From: Sipunculus nudus
Lineage: Eukaryota; Annelida; Sipuncula; Golfingiida; Sipunculidae
Length of the DNA: 64,000 nucleotides
Reading direction: 5' to 3'
NCBI GenBank assembly: GCA_026874595.1
Contig: CM049320.1
Span: 22,887,714 to 22,951,713, forward strand
The position numbers were made by a program, and so were the translations under genes. The notes beneath the pieces were generated by a model. The model was not told the origin of the DNA. It searched no databases and saw nothing but the letters and a program-made list of their open reading frames with translations. Of the stretch, positions 33,001 through 46,200 are shown in pieces (the first letter of the stretch is position 1; each line of letters begins with the position of its first letter).

Positions 33001-33599
33001 AATTATAATATAATATCTAATATAATATAATTTAATACAATATAATATATTATTATATGCAAAACTTATATATCATATGAAATGGGAACCACTAATTTAT
33101 AGAATAAATATGATAGACCTGGTCCTCTCTACTTTCCGTCCTGAATCGTCATATAGTCTATAATGATATGAATACATGGCCCAATGGACAAGAATCCCAT
33201 GCATTTGATATTCATGTGAAGAATCAAAAATAATAAAGGATTGTTTTACATGTGCGCGTATATGCGCATATGCGTGAAATATCTCTCATGTGATTTAGTA
33301 ACTTGGGTGTTTCCATGTGTCCGTCAATGTAAATAAGTATGTACGTATATGCGTGAAAATCGCCATAGGGTCTGCGTCAACGATCCAATGTACAAATATA
33401 TGAGTCTGCCAGTTGACGCATATACGCATGTACGGCCACACGGAAAACCTACTTTTTTGTACGCATATACGCACATACACATATACGTGCAACATGGAAC
33501 CACTCCTTAACATACTAATTATTTATGCTTGATAGCAGGAGTACTTATTTGGCCCATGGCCAGGGACTAAAAAGTATAATATTACTGAGGGATTACCCT

Positions 33600-34590
33600 T
33601 ACGGCGCCTTAATGAGTTTTCCATAGGTGCGTAGTCTGTATGCGTAGTCCGCATGAGTAGTCCGGAAAAATCGCAATGTAGACTTTTTAACTGTGCCGTT
33701 TTCATTTATCCGTATGCGAAGTCCGTATCCGCACGCTGCCGGGAGCGATTTTTGCTCATTGAGGTGGTTTTCCAAAAAGATGGTTTTCCATAAGTGCGTA
33801 GTCCGTGTCCGTAGTTCGTTTTCCATAAGTACGTATATGCGTTGTCCGTACTCGTGTTGATGGGTGCTCGATGGCTGGAGATTTTCTATCTTTGCATGCA
33901 ACTCCACCATATATTTATTCTACTCTTCCAAATATTTACAACAAAAGTTATTTTTTTAATTGTTTAAATATTTATAATATAATATTTATATTTACAAAAA
34001 GGATCTTAATTATTATTATTAATGTTTTGTTAAAGACAGGACAACACAATTCAACCAAATGCTAATTATGTTTGGTTGCGAAAGATTGATATCAGACATG
34101 ACATTTATACAAGTGGAAAAAGAGATTGTGCATACAGCACGGCGTGAATGGAATAACTCTTTGTTAAACCTGAAATTGACAAGGTGATTGGTATGCGTAG
34201 TGCACAAAAATCGCTCCCAGCAGCGTGCGGATACGAACTACGCATGCGGCTGAATGGAAACGGCCCAGTTAAAAAGTCTACACAGCGATATTTTGCGGAC
34301 CACGCATGCAGACTATGCATACAGACAACGGATACGGACTACGCACTCATGGAAAAGAACCTTAAGTGCGTAGTGCGCATCCGTAGTCCCAATGCGTAGT
34401 ACGTATGCGTAGTCCGTATGCGTAGTCCATTTCCGCAAAGTTCGTTTTCCATAAAGGTGGTTTTCCATAAGTGCGCAGAGCGTATCCGTAGTCCGCATGC
34501 GTAGTCCCTATGCGTAGTCCGTACCGCAAAGTTCGATTTCCATAACGTATGCGTAGTCCGTACTCCGTGTTGATAGGTGCCCGTTGGCTG
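33600..34590. mobile_element. Inverted-repeat element built on TGCGTAGTCCGTA motifs
   Basis: 33600-33765 and 34195-34390 are imperfect reverse complements; for example GTAGACTTTTTAACTG at 33678 matches CAGTTAAAAAGTCTAC at 34265. Both arms and the right flank to 34570 contain many TGCGTAGTCCGTA-like 12-mers and TTTTCCATAAGTGCG segments. The loop (33880-34190) is AT-rich and non-coding. This is best read as a non-autonomous inverted-repeat DNA element with a duplicated right end: the GTGTTGATGGGTGC... segment at 33862 recurs at 34569. Confidence 0.55.
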
Positions 34591-35060
34591 AAGATTTTCT
34601 TTCTTTGTAAGCTATTCCACCATATCTTTATTGTATATTTCCAAATATTAGCATCAAAAGTTTGTTTGTAAAATCGTTTAAATATTACATTTAAAAAGGA
34701 TCATTATTAATATTATGTTACACACGGTTCTTATGTATTCGACTCAAGGGAGGTGGGGGCGGAGGGGTTACATCGGGTCCAAATTTCAGCCGTGTCGGAC
34801 TTACAACTTGTACCCGTAACGGTTTGAAAGTGCGTCTGCACTACCTTATACAAGTGGGTGTGGATTTGCTTGGTTCCTCTCCCATATTATCTCGCTAAAC
34901 GTTGTAGTTAAACACTGTTAAAGGTCATTTTGCACTGCTCGTCGTATTTAATTGCTTGTTAATGTCATATTTAATTGAATAAACGACAGCAGACACTGAT
35001 CTCTTTTATTAATCATGTTGGGTGCAGAGGGATCCGGACCCCCTCCTCCTCCCCTTTTTC
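34591..35060. other. No gene seen
   Basis: 34595-34720 resembles 33885-34020 (the sequence downstream of the inverted-repeat element). The rest is unassigned spacer with a C-rich patch at 35037-35065. Confidence 0.4.
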
Positions 35061-35528
35061 ACCCCAGGATATATCCTACTTCTTCAACAATGCGACAATG
35101 TGAGACGGTTAGCTATAATCTCAAGCTGACATGCGACAATTAATACTGTCGCTTCGACAGTCTGCGACACACACCCTAGTATATATCTTACCCGTGCAAC
35201 AATGATTAAGATACAATACTGTCGCATTGACAATCTGTGACAGTTTGCGACACACACCCAAGTATATATCTTACCCGTGCATCAATTAACACACACCCCA
35301 GGATATATCCTACTTCTTCAACAATGCGACAATGTGAGACGGTTAGCTATAATCTCAAGCTGACATGCGACAATTAATACTGTCGCTTCGTCAGTCTGCG
35401 ACACACACCCTAGTATATATCTGACCACGGCGACAATGATTAAGATACAATACTGTCGCATTGACAATCTGTGACAGTTTGCGACACACACCCAAGTATA
35501 TATCTCAATTAAAAAGCTACAATACTGA
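35061..35528. repeat. 234-bp unit in two tandem copies
   Basis: ACCCCAGGATATATCCTACT starts at 35061 and again at 35295. The copies are almost identical over most of their length. The unit is crowded with TGTCGC/GCGACA, in both orientations, and with ACACACCC.AGTATATATC segments. Degenerate GCGACA-type motifs continue to about 35645. Confidence 0.9.
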
Positions 35529-35734
35529 TCAGTTAAAATGTGCAACAGTGTCCGACACACTCTCCTGTTGTGACAATGTGCAACAGTTAATAAGCATACT
35601 GGAGTTAGTGTCACAAACTGTCGCAAACGGTTGCAGCGACATTGCCAGGTAGAGAATTTAGCTTATGTATGCTGGGGTGTGTGTCATAAACTGTAGCACA
35701 TTGGCTTAGCGGTATGAAATGTAGAATGAAGGTA

Positions 35735-35961
35735 TTGCCTAAGAGGTGTTGCATGACAAAGTCCGGTGGTACATCCTTCAAGTATAAAATAGATTTACAA
35801 ATGGTTGTCTTATTTTGGTCAGGATCCAGATATGCTGCAAAGTATAAACATCTGTAATATTGTAGACACCTGTGACTCGAACCATTCCATCTAGACGGGT
35901 TCCATTTTACCATGTCTGACATTTACCTTTCTAAGTGAGAGCAGGGAATGTCCAAACTTGA
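35735..35961. repeat. Dispersed repeat copy cut by a LINE
   Basis: Matches 10175-10400 (GGTGTTGC.TGAC..AG, TTACAAATGGTTGTCTT, AATATTGTAGACACCTGTGA) and 8640-8700. It stops after GCAGGGAATGTCC where the 3' end of a minus-strand LINE begins. Confidence 0.7.
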
Positions 35962-37785
35962 TTAATTGATTGATAATCTTTATTTCCTCCGAAGAGTTCG
36001 AAGAGTAAAATCAAACGCAATACATATGGAATCATGACAAGAAAACTGATAATAAATAAGTAGTAAATCAGTGAAAGTCCTGAAACGTGAAAAATACAAG
36101 ATTAGAAGAAGATGTAATCATGTTTCAATTAATGTGTTGTAATAGCAAAGAGAGGCATAGATTGTTATTTTTTTATTAAATGAGAAAGATCAGGCAGCAT
36201 TTGGCTTGAAAATCAAAGGCTTCTATTACTGGTCTTACTTCTTTAAAAAAACAAGCTGCCCGATAAATATACAGAATAGAAAGTTTACATGTCCATTCTG
36301 GACAATCTGTCAAATCTTTACAAAGCAAAGTAGCAACAAAGTAGTAATCACCCAGATTACTAAATGCAGCGCTAACTGTGAAGGGAAGTTTATCTAATAT
36401 GAGTTCTAGATAGAGGCTCTGTTTTCACTAGTTTTTGAACATGATAAAGATGCATGAAGTAACGAAGTTATATAACTTGTCGCAAAGATGGCAAAGTTGA
36501 GACGAGTGATACATGTCTGACGCAGATAATAAATGCGCTGAGTAACAGAACATACTAAATGATCCAGGAATGTCCCTGGCGGCGTACCAAATTTTACAAG
36601 GAATAGACGGTTAATTTTGCACAGCGTTTAGCATTCTGAACTCAAGTTTACCTCTTGTTCTTATATCAAAGTGGAGGACACCTTGCTTTTTAATCTGATC
36701 CTGAACAATGTCTTTCCACGTATTCTGATTCAAAAACGACGTCGTAGTCTCCATATATGAAATTAGAGAGTTACTCAGATTGTATGATCTGAACAATCTA
36801 ACAATGTCACAAACAAATCCAGTAGAAATATTACAATTACAGTTACGAAGGAAATGCCAAAGCTTAAAATTGAGTAAACTTCTAGAATTATCACCATATG
36901 GCAAATTGCACAGTCTATCAAAAAATGATAATTTAGCCCGGTCAATAAACAGCTCAATACTAGGCTTACCCAAAAGGCTTAAAGCAATATCAGTTCTAAC
37001 AGGACGTTTAAACACCTGGCTAATATTTATACAGAAACGATGCATTCTTTCCAGACAAACAAAGTCAGACCCTGAAATTCCGCAACTCGGCTCCATATAA
37101 TACACCTGGCTTAACAATAGCCTTGTAGGTAGCTGCTGTGAGCGGATTAAGATCTTTGGTCGAACTCCTAACCCCGCCAGAGACAAAAAAAACCCCCTCC
37201 TTATTTTCTGCATGCAATATCTATCTTATCTTTATACTTAAGGTCACTAGTTTGAGTCAATCCAAGATGTTTATAAAGCCTAGTTTGAGAGAAATCAGAC
37301 TTCCCACGTTTCCAAGATCTTAGCACACTCATCTTATTATATTCTTTTTATACTTTCGCTGAATGTTATAATTTAAGGTTTGTTCGGATTAAACTGAAAT
37401 TTCCATTTCTGACTGTATAAATTGCAATTGTCAATCCTACTTTGCAGCCCGGATATTGTTAAAGATAACATACGATATCATCAGCTTAAGTTTGCAAACC
37501 TATATACATGCCACCAACATTAATACCAAAGCCACCCGCTCTTGAGCACACGGTAAATCATTTATATACAACATGTATAACCATCGCGAAAGATACCCCC
37601 ACCCCTTGCCTGACTGAGCGCTGCACAGAATACCATAAACGTCTTATACCATAATATAGGGCACTTGTTATGTCAGCGTAAGCCTGTTTAATTAATCTAC
37701 ATAATTTGCCTTTAATACAAAGTTTTTATAATTTAAAAAGCATACTGCATTTTTTTTGCAAAAAGTGGCAGTCTTCCACAATCCT
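35962..37785 (-). mobile_element. LINE remnant 1 (5'-truncated non-LTR retrotransposon)
   Basis: The minus strand carries a reverse transcriptase C-terminal half (about 37760-37330) and a post-RT region, ending in GATTATCAATCAATTAATC at 35983-35965. RT landmarks are a degenerate GVRQG.V-type motif near 37600, LYINDLP near 37560 and the ADD of the active site near 37475. The residue before ADD is a stop codon where tyrosine is expected. Frames are interrupted many times. Confidence 0.7.
36611..37213 (-). pseudogene. LINE post-RT C-terminal region
   Basis: A 200-codon stretch. CLERMHRFCINISQ and RTDIALSLLGKPSIELFIDR resemble the conserved post-RT segment of animal LINEs (a VHR-like helix followed by an ELG-like motif). 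The VLYGAEL segment expected just upstream is present in another frame, so a frameshift lies near 37090. No terminal zinc-knuckle is recognisable. Confidence 0.65.
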
Positions 37786-39940
37786 CTAACTAGGGACCCA
37801 TGCCTCTTGTTGCTGAGCTGGATTTGTCTATTACAATATGTTTATGAGCTTTTTAAATTTAAATCTGGGCACTGTGATCAAATTCAAACCAATCTGTCCA
37901 ACCCAACCAGCGTTATAATCCATAAATGATATTGTATGTGTATGGGTCCTCTGACCTTTGACCTTGTGACCCCAAATTGTGAGCCACATGTGGAGGATGG
38001 AAGATTTAAGATGAAAGGTTTGCCTTAAAATACATCCACCATCTTTTAAAAGAAGTAGGTCCTGTCACTTGAGCATTGATCTCGTGACCATAAAATCAAA
38101 AGAGATCCCACTTTTATTATTCTGGGGGTACTTACAAACCCCATAGATCGGAGGATATAGGTTGCAATGACCTTTTTTCAGGTTTCCAAGAGATATTTTA
38201 GAACCTTTAAGGCAGCATATAGTTCATGACCCTAGCCCTAATGGTTAGGATTTGTGCTCTGCTTTAGGACAGCTGGACGGACAGCAGGACAGACAACGGA
38301 CAAAGAATGATTGCTATACCTCAATTAAATTACAGACAGCTTAGCTAAAAAAAATGATGCATTAAGAGTGTTATCACCTAGGCACAAAACATACAAATTT
38401 GATAATTTAACAATTCTATTGTTTCAATATAAGAATGACCCCCAAATCTCAGATCTAAATAAATTGATGAATGTGTCATGATCATAAACACAGATTGAAC
38501 AATGATGGGTATTTCTATTTACACAATCCTTCCTGTAGAGGTATATAGTTATTTAATACTTTATACTGGGATTAACTTTAATTGGCCTTTGATGCCATTT
38601 TATATATATAGCTTGGTATACATTTTCCCATATGACTACATATAGACCTTTACTCTGAACCATTTCAAATACAAACGATATGTATGCCTTGCACCCATTG
38701 GCCCTTGTTTGACTAGGGTCCTTTGTTTTGGCCTTACAGGTTTGGAGTGTCTGAAATAAATTAAATTTAAAGTGAGCAATCACTATAATTGACCAGGTGA
38801 TACAAATTATTTTTCAGAAAGTTAATATTTATACCTCCTTTTATTTCAATTTTTTTCTGCTTTAGTCTTGTAAAAAAACATAACATATCATATCATTAAA
38901 ACTTATTTCTGATTCTGTCATTTTAAAATAAACATGTAGTATAAAAAATTCTCACATCAGATGAAAGATTCTCACATTAGACCCTTTAACAATATATAGC
39001 AAGAGCTGTCAGCAACATCACATTGACTAAATCAGCTTGTGGACTGAAGATCTATGGGCCAAATGCTCTTGATAAAATATCGTCTCAAGATATGTCACAA
39101 TCATCCCTAACATATATATTTCTTTAAACATTAATTTCCAAGTTATTTCTGCTTCATAACCATTTAAGAGAGGGGTATTTCAACATGTTATGATTAGCTA
39201 AGGTCTTGTATGTGCATGGCACAAGTAAAACATAAATATATGAAACTAAAGATACTTGAAGTCATAATAGGAGACTCATAATGGCAGTGTAAAAGTAATA
39301 ATTAAAAACCATAATGCCTCATAAATTGGTGAAATCAACATCTTTGCTCCTGTGTCTAATGCATAAAGTTCTTGGTTGCTAGAGCAAAAAAAAACAAACA
39401 TTTCAAATGCAATCTCATTCAGACATTATACGACAATCATTATCGAACTTATGGCGGTGCTTCCAGTGCAATAAACAGTAGTCATGTTCAACCACAAAAG
39501 GGCAATACCATGGACAGTGAATTGATAAAAATCTATAAAACACGGTAGTTACAACTGTAAAGTCACACGAGTTTTCGTTATTTTAATAAATGAAAATTAA
39601 TTTTAACAAAAGTGAAACGTGAATTATTAGTATGCTATAAATACAACAGTAATTTTTGCAATGTTTGCAAATTATTTGATTTATAATTAAACACAATGAA
39701 TTGTTGTAAAGGCCAAATACAAGCAAAAAGTAGCCGGAACTTCATTAAATTATGAAACTATCTGCTAAATTGTATATCTGCTATTATTCCTTGTTTTACA
39801 TTGCCTTTCAAGGTACAGGCTCAACCAACGACCTTTTTTTAGACAAATCTTATACATGACGTCGCGTTTTGGGGTCAAGACCCCAATTTCTCCTAACCAG
39901 CAACTCCTTTATAGACAATGTTTGTGCATGACACCCGTTG
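37786..39940. other. No gene; one member of the ~150-bp repeat family
   Basis: 38100-38300 contains TTCTGGGGGTACTTACAAAC, CCCATAGATCGGAGGATATA, TTTTCAGGTTTCC and GATTTGTGCTCTGC, matching units at 51745-51900 and 52395-52540. The remainder is AT-rich spacer without recognisable features. Confidence 0.5.
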
Positions 39941-40000
39941 ACCCCTCCCTGCAAAAAAATCCTGGATCCGCGCCTGCAGTAATAGACTGTAGTAGTTTGG
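39920..40000 (-). mobile_element. hAT-like terminal fragment (tentative)
   Basis: On the minus strand CAGGCGCGGATCCAGGATTT resembles the terminal inverted repeat typical of many hAT transposons. No partner end or 8-bp duplication is evident nearby. Confidence 0.3.
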
Positions 40001-40615
40001 TTCTTGTGAAATTGAGTAAAGTCGTCTTCTCCATTCACCTTTGCATGATGCAGGACAGATGAAACAAAGTCATCTTGAGTTGCACCCCCTGAAGAATAAA
40101 AGAAAATAACAAATAAAGTTTGGTGCATGCTTCTTTGTTTACATATGTGAACATGTATCACTGGCTCGAATCAAGCTAACAGCATGAATTGTTAATTAAC
40201 TTGAACATACATTAAACAGCTCACCCAACAAAGATGTTCCCGCAAATAATATAATCACCACCAACACCGAATAAAACACATCACCAAAATAATAAATGCA
40301 TTCTATAATGGAAATAACATTCACCTAGTCTACGTGTCTATAACAGGATACATTATCTTATTAATCAAATTAAAATCACTGCCAAAATATCACAAAAAAG
40401 GTAAAAATTCTTTAGAAGTAATAAATAATAAATATAAACCAGGAGGTATTACAACGTATGATATTTATATTTCTACAACTGGCCTACAGTGACTGAAATG
40501 TTCAAACTGGAACTTGTGGGTCACAAGTCTCAGATGTCAAGGTGTGAAACTAGACGTGGAATCTGACAAGGATGGGTCCTGGCACAAGTGCACTGGCGCC
40601 CCCTATCCCATGTTT

Positions 40616-41087
40616 CCTTACCATAAAATAGTATACTGTTTGCAGTAGGAAATGAGTAGGAATACAGAAGATAGATGCAGCAGGAAAGCAGTAAAAGGTG
40701 CTCCCAGAGCAGCAGTGAAGCAGTATAGCTACTGTGCTGAGTATAGATAATGAGCATAAGAGCTGCAGGAAAGCTGTATGAAAACAGTATGAAAGCAGTG
40801 TTTCAAATATTCAAAATAGCTGTGCAGTATGCTTGCAGTTGCACCAAAGCAACAGGAAAGCAGTATAAAAATAGTATAGCATTCCCAGTGGTTAAATATT
40901 TGCAGCATGAAAGCAGCGTGAATATAAAGATAACAAAGGAATTACAGCATGAAACCAGTTTATACTGAAAACCTTCTCCTAGGCAGCAAACATAAAAGCA
41001 GCAGACAGAGCAGTAGCATACAGTATAACAGCAGTTTGAATGCAGTTTATACTGAATTTGCAGTTTATACTTTTTTTTATGGTAAGG
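40616..41087. mobile_element. TIR-bounded element filled with GCAGTATGAAA-like repeats
   Basis: A perfect 13-bp inverted repeat, CCTTACCATAAAA (40616-40628) and TTTTATGGTAAGG (41075-41087), encloses about 450 bases made of degenerate short repeats related to GAAAGCAGTAT. No coding frame has a known domain. The flanks are ordinary AT-rich sequence. Confidence 0.6.
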
Positions 41088-43060
41088 GTTCATCACCAGG
41101 GAAGGTAGAGCAATCCTGTGTTCGTCTCAGAACTAGGACACTGTTCCTCTAATCTCAATATACTATCAATCATATATAATTTATTTATTATCTGATTTTT
41201 CAAATTTATATATATATATTCATAAAAAATACTGCGGCATATCTATCCCACTAAATTGTAAAATTAACAATAAATCTGTCCCAGTTTGTATTAACAGGCT
41301 AACAGTATTTGCTACCATTAATTGTATGTACACTTTAAAAACATTTGTTCACATAGATTGCCAAAATATCCGAAGGTAATTTTTCAATAATATTATGACA
41401 CACAACTAGCGAATGTTAATAAGAAAAGCAATGGGCACATTGCGTGTTTATGATGTGTTTATTGCAATCTGTTTATTAGCTCAATTTCTAGTTAATCCGA
41501 CAATTAAATTTAAAGATTTTTTCAAATTCCAGAATTTATAAGCTGAGATATATGAGTGAGTATGATATGAAGATTTATACAAAATAAGAGACAGGAAAAT
41601 AATGTGTTTAACCTGACATAAAATGTTATATGTAAATATGTTTTTTGTTAAAAAGATAAATAATTAATAAAAACATTATACATAATTATGAGACGATTTT
41701 AACTGCACAATTAGTTGTAAATAGAGGTTACATTCTGAATTTTTTTTAAATAATTAAACATCAACTTTTCCTACTGGCTGAATATTGACATATAACATCC
41801 CATTCGATCAAATAAAAAAAGGCATTCAACTAATCCTATTATTAGCACAAGGACCTATTAGATGCAATACTGAAGAATCCTTATGGCGATTTTGAGTTTC
41901 ATAATAATAGTGGTTATACAATTGATTCATTTATTTTTTAAATAGGCTAATATATATTTATTTCAAGGGAACAAGGTCCCAGTGAGCTTAATTGTGGTAT
42001 TGCAAATGATTATGGTCTGATCCACCCCCCTCCCAATACACACGCACTCGCACACTAACTTGCTGATTCATTATGCAGATACATTCACCTCAGCACTTTA
42101 AATCCATGATCCAGTTCTCCTCAACAAGTGAGATCATTGCTGCATCTTAAGCTTTCTTTTTCATTTTGACTTAATTGAATAAAGCATATAGAATTAATTC
42201 AATACAATTAATTGTTCACGAAACAGTGTAAATCATTGAACAGTTATCTCGTTAAAACTCGCAAACCAATTATATCATAGGTAGGGGTAGGGTATAGTTA
42301 GCGTTATATTGACCCTCTGGCATTACAACCAGATTACTGGGGCCGGAGTGTCATTACATCTAAGTCTGTGGATCGCACTATAAGGCCTTATGAAGATGTA
42401 AATATTTCCGTCATTTCTCACAAAGCTTCATGGCCTAGGTACACTGTCAATCAACATAAACCAGACCTACCGTGAGCATTTTTTGTGTACTTTTAATAAT
42501 GCCAAATATGAGCGAGATAAGTTCCTGTTTAACCCAGCACGTTGGTAAACCCATCGACATGATTGTTGAATTTATGACCGCATGAACACAAGCATGGCTC
42601 GCACGGGTTACAGGAGGAAGGCAGCTTGCAGGCGATACAGGAAATAACCCGTGTCCATGGAGACGGTGTTTCAGTTCACGTGTATACTACTGTGTTTATT
42701 AATCATTCTTAGATTAATATTAAGATTATGGGCCGTCTACCACAATATGAATGCCACCTGATGAAAGACCACTGCGATACATTCCTCCATATTACTAGTA
42801 TCACAACTCAAGTAGGCTTACCAGCCAAATTATCTGATTGCCTACTGAGTCGGCTTGTCACGGCTAGGGTATAGTGGACTTTTGTACAAAGACATTCAAA
42901 GGTGTAAATTGTAAATAAAATAAAAGAATACAATATAGCAAGTGGTAATTTAACTTATAATATGAAACTCAGATACTCTGAAACTGCTTGCATTTTACTA
43001 TTCTGATGAGTTATTTTTCCTGTCTTAGACGCTTCCTTCTGGCTGTGATTGCCTGGAACT
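41088..43060. other. No gene seen
   Basis: AT-rich intergenic sequence. I see no repeat shared with the rest of the window and no frame with a recognisable domain. Confidence 0.5.
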
Positions 43061-43067
43061 GTAGGTA

Positions 43068-43283
43068 TTGAATCAGAGGAGCTTAAAGATCAGAGCATTT
43101 CTCATGAAGGTGATCATTCCTTTCCTAGTTGCAACAATTTTACTTTGTAGTTCAAATAGATATAATATTAATACTAATTATAGGTCTGTCGGGGCCATAA
43201 GGACCCTTGATAATAATATAAGTAAGACTGAAGGGAGCCCCGTAATAATAATGATAGTCTGGGGGAGGTTGGAGGTCATGTAA
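43068..43283 (+). other. Candidate signal-anchor exon (weak)
   Basis: A 71-codon frame with basic residues, then a hydrophobic segment (about residues 13-29) and an NNIS sequon, preceded by TGGAACTGTAG that could act as a 3' splice site. This is the organisation of a first coding exon of a type II membrane protein, but no downstream exon is identifiable and the frame may be chance. Confidence 0.2.
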
Positions 43284-46200
43284 TGTTGAGCAGGAGGATG
43301 CACATATCTGGGAAGTGGGGGGGGGGAGTGATAATAAAGCTGGAGAGGCCTATGGCCCTATGATAAAAAATAGATATAAAACTGCATTCTCAGGCACTCT
43401 GCGCATTAATTTCCGCCACATCAAAAAAAATTTATTTTGATATTTAATAGAAATTTACCAATGTTGAGCTCCAGCCACTCAGACATTTCTTTCAGGAAGA
43501 TAAAATAGTACAATTTTAATAAGATTTCCTTTGTTATGTAGTGTTTTCAACTGTTTAGCAAAAACTTTCTGTTCTTTATCATGCTTTTCTCTGATCATAT
43601 GATATTTTTATCAAGAGATACCTAGAGAAATAAAAATAAAATAAAGAATCTCCCAGCGCACTGATTTCTTAAAAAAAAAGCTGCACTAACCCAACCTTTA
43701 TTTTTTTTTGTTGGGGGGGGGGGGGGGCCAAAGAGATAGTTGCACAAGCACGCTTAATTTTTTAAATTTTTTTTCATATCTGTAATAATATAACAATAGG
43801 CTCCATCTTTGCTTAAAACAATGCTTTTAATTAGATTAAATATGCTGAGTCCCATGCACTCAGTCCAAAGTCTTGGAGAGTCCCATGGGAAGTTTGGCCC
43901 ATCTGAAGAGAGTCCAAATTTTGAGGGGTCCATGTGAAGTTGAATAGATATATTTTTTTGTCTTTTTACATCATTTATCATGCCTGCATCCCACAAGTTA
44001 GAAATATACTCCCGTTAATATTAGGTTTATACAGTATTCTATACAAAAATTATACGTGAGGTATGGGAAGCTAGTACTGGTCATCGACTGTGATAAGAAA
44101 CAGCTTAGATCCTCAACTCAGGAATCTGCAAGTTGCGAACTAAACCTGGACATCTATAAGAGATTTTGAGCATCACAGATGGTTACCCTTGCATTCCTGA
44201 ATGATATAAATGACACTATCAGTGTAAAAACATAGTTTCAGTTTGATTATTTACAAGATATATGATACATCAAGGGTAATAATTTTTAATCGAACTTGGT
44301 GTTGGCAATTAATAATCAAAGGTGTGGAAACATCAAATTAATTGGCAGGGAATACATGACATGGGCGGAAGGACCATGGTTCTCTGGAGGGTGTGGGAGG
44401 ATGCTACTTCCCTACTGTGAGAAGATGTTAAATATAAAACTGTCATGTGGCACATTTCATGCATTCAAGTTCATGTGTTTGACAAAAATTCCATTTTGGG
44501 AAAACATTTTTATTTATCAGTTTTATACATGTAGTGAGGCAAATGTTATAAGCATGGCCAGGTTAAGCAATTTTTTACTTGTATATTATAAGGTAGAAGG
44601 GGAAAACCTTCCTATTACCCCCCCCCCCCGGCACATAAAAAGTGGCGGGAAAAAAATCACACCTTTTGCCCCCTACGGGCACACCATATCAGTTCCCATA
44701 CATACGTTTATTATCCTTTACATAATGTCAGTGCAGAACAAGACAATATACACCTAATTAAACTAATGGGGAAGGGAGACACCCCAAAGATGCTATGGCC
44801 CTGATATCTAATTAATAGAAAAAAAAGGCGGGCATGCACTTTCCGTGAAATCTGAGCATCCAAAACCCTCTGTACAAACCCCATGATAATTAAGGTCAGA
44901 GTATCGTCAAACTTCTTTACTTAAATTAAGCTTTATAATCTATATTCAGATAACTTTCAGTTCCAATGATATATACAACAGTCTGTGGCTGCTTAGAAGA
45001 ATTTAAATTCAATGTAAATGTTAAATTTTTACAAGCATGATATATCTCACATCTGGCACCAGGTGTGGATTTTACAATATGATCATCCTAAAACACATAC
45101 AAGGAATAGTATCTCCAATTTTTAATTGTCCATTTTGCTACCCCCTGTTTCCCACATTTTAATTATGAAATATTCGATGATTGAAAAGATGCTTGTTAAA
45201 ATTGCATGTAAGTGTACCTTATTTACAAATTTTCTAATGTTTCTCTGTCACATAGATTTTCTTATGATAATCAACGATTGTAGCAGTAGATCTGTACACT
45301 TAAAAAACATTACGGGACATAGATCTAACGTTATACCTACCCGTGGTTTGAAGAAAGACTTTATTTCGTCAAATCAGTGGCTATCAACAGACTGATACTG
45401 GGTACACGGAGTAACTATGGGCGATATTAGGGTCAGTTTCATTCGTTGTGATCACTCATTTAAAAGTAAGAAAGAAGGTCCAAGACGTTTACAACGCTTA
45501 CTTCTATATACTATGTATATTTGTTGCTCGGTCTAAAGATTTGCCTGATTTTTACTTCACTTTCAACAATTTGTGAAACGTGATGTGGAACTTTTTGTCC
45601 ACTTCTGACACGGACTGCGGAAGAACTTAAAAGCCGCATTTCACATCGATCGTTGCACTTGGGGCCAAAGGCCCTGATTCAGAGTAACAAACTGCCTTCT
45701 GCCGTTTGATGGGAGTAGCAGCCAACCAAATGCCAGTTAACAAACACTCGACAGGTATCATGGCTGGCTTCAAGCGCAGCTTGATGACAATTTTTTTGTT
45801 ACTCTGAGTAAAGAACATTTTAATTGACCGATTCTATAATGGCATAACGACTATGTATGCGTAGCCATGTATTCGTTGTGAGTAACACTGATATCAGCCA
45901 GCGAGGTGTGCACGGGGCCAATGTTGTTACATTTCTTTTGATTTGTTACATTTCGCTCACCGGCCGAGCATCCTATGTGCACAAGGACCTGTGTAAGCTA
46001 CGTGTCGGACTCTCTGAGCCTGTGGCCTAGACAAACGGTTTCCGGGGAGATGAACTGTCACTCAAAATGATATTCACAACATGGGTATCGTGTGTTCCTC
46101 GCTTAGCTGGTAAATCGTTTCGCTGGCAACACATCCTGATAATTATGTAGATTCCTTGTCGCTTCAGTCGTTTGTCGCTCATCGGACATTGTTTATACAC

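Noticed and set aside
44296-44757. 153-codon plus-strand frame
   Set aside because: No domain, unremarkable composition, and it crosses a 12-base C run whose length is probably unstable.
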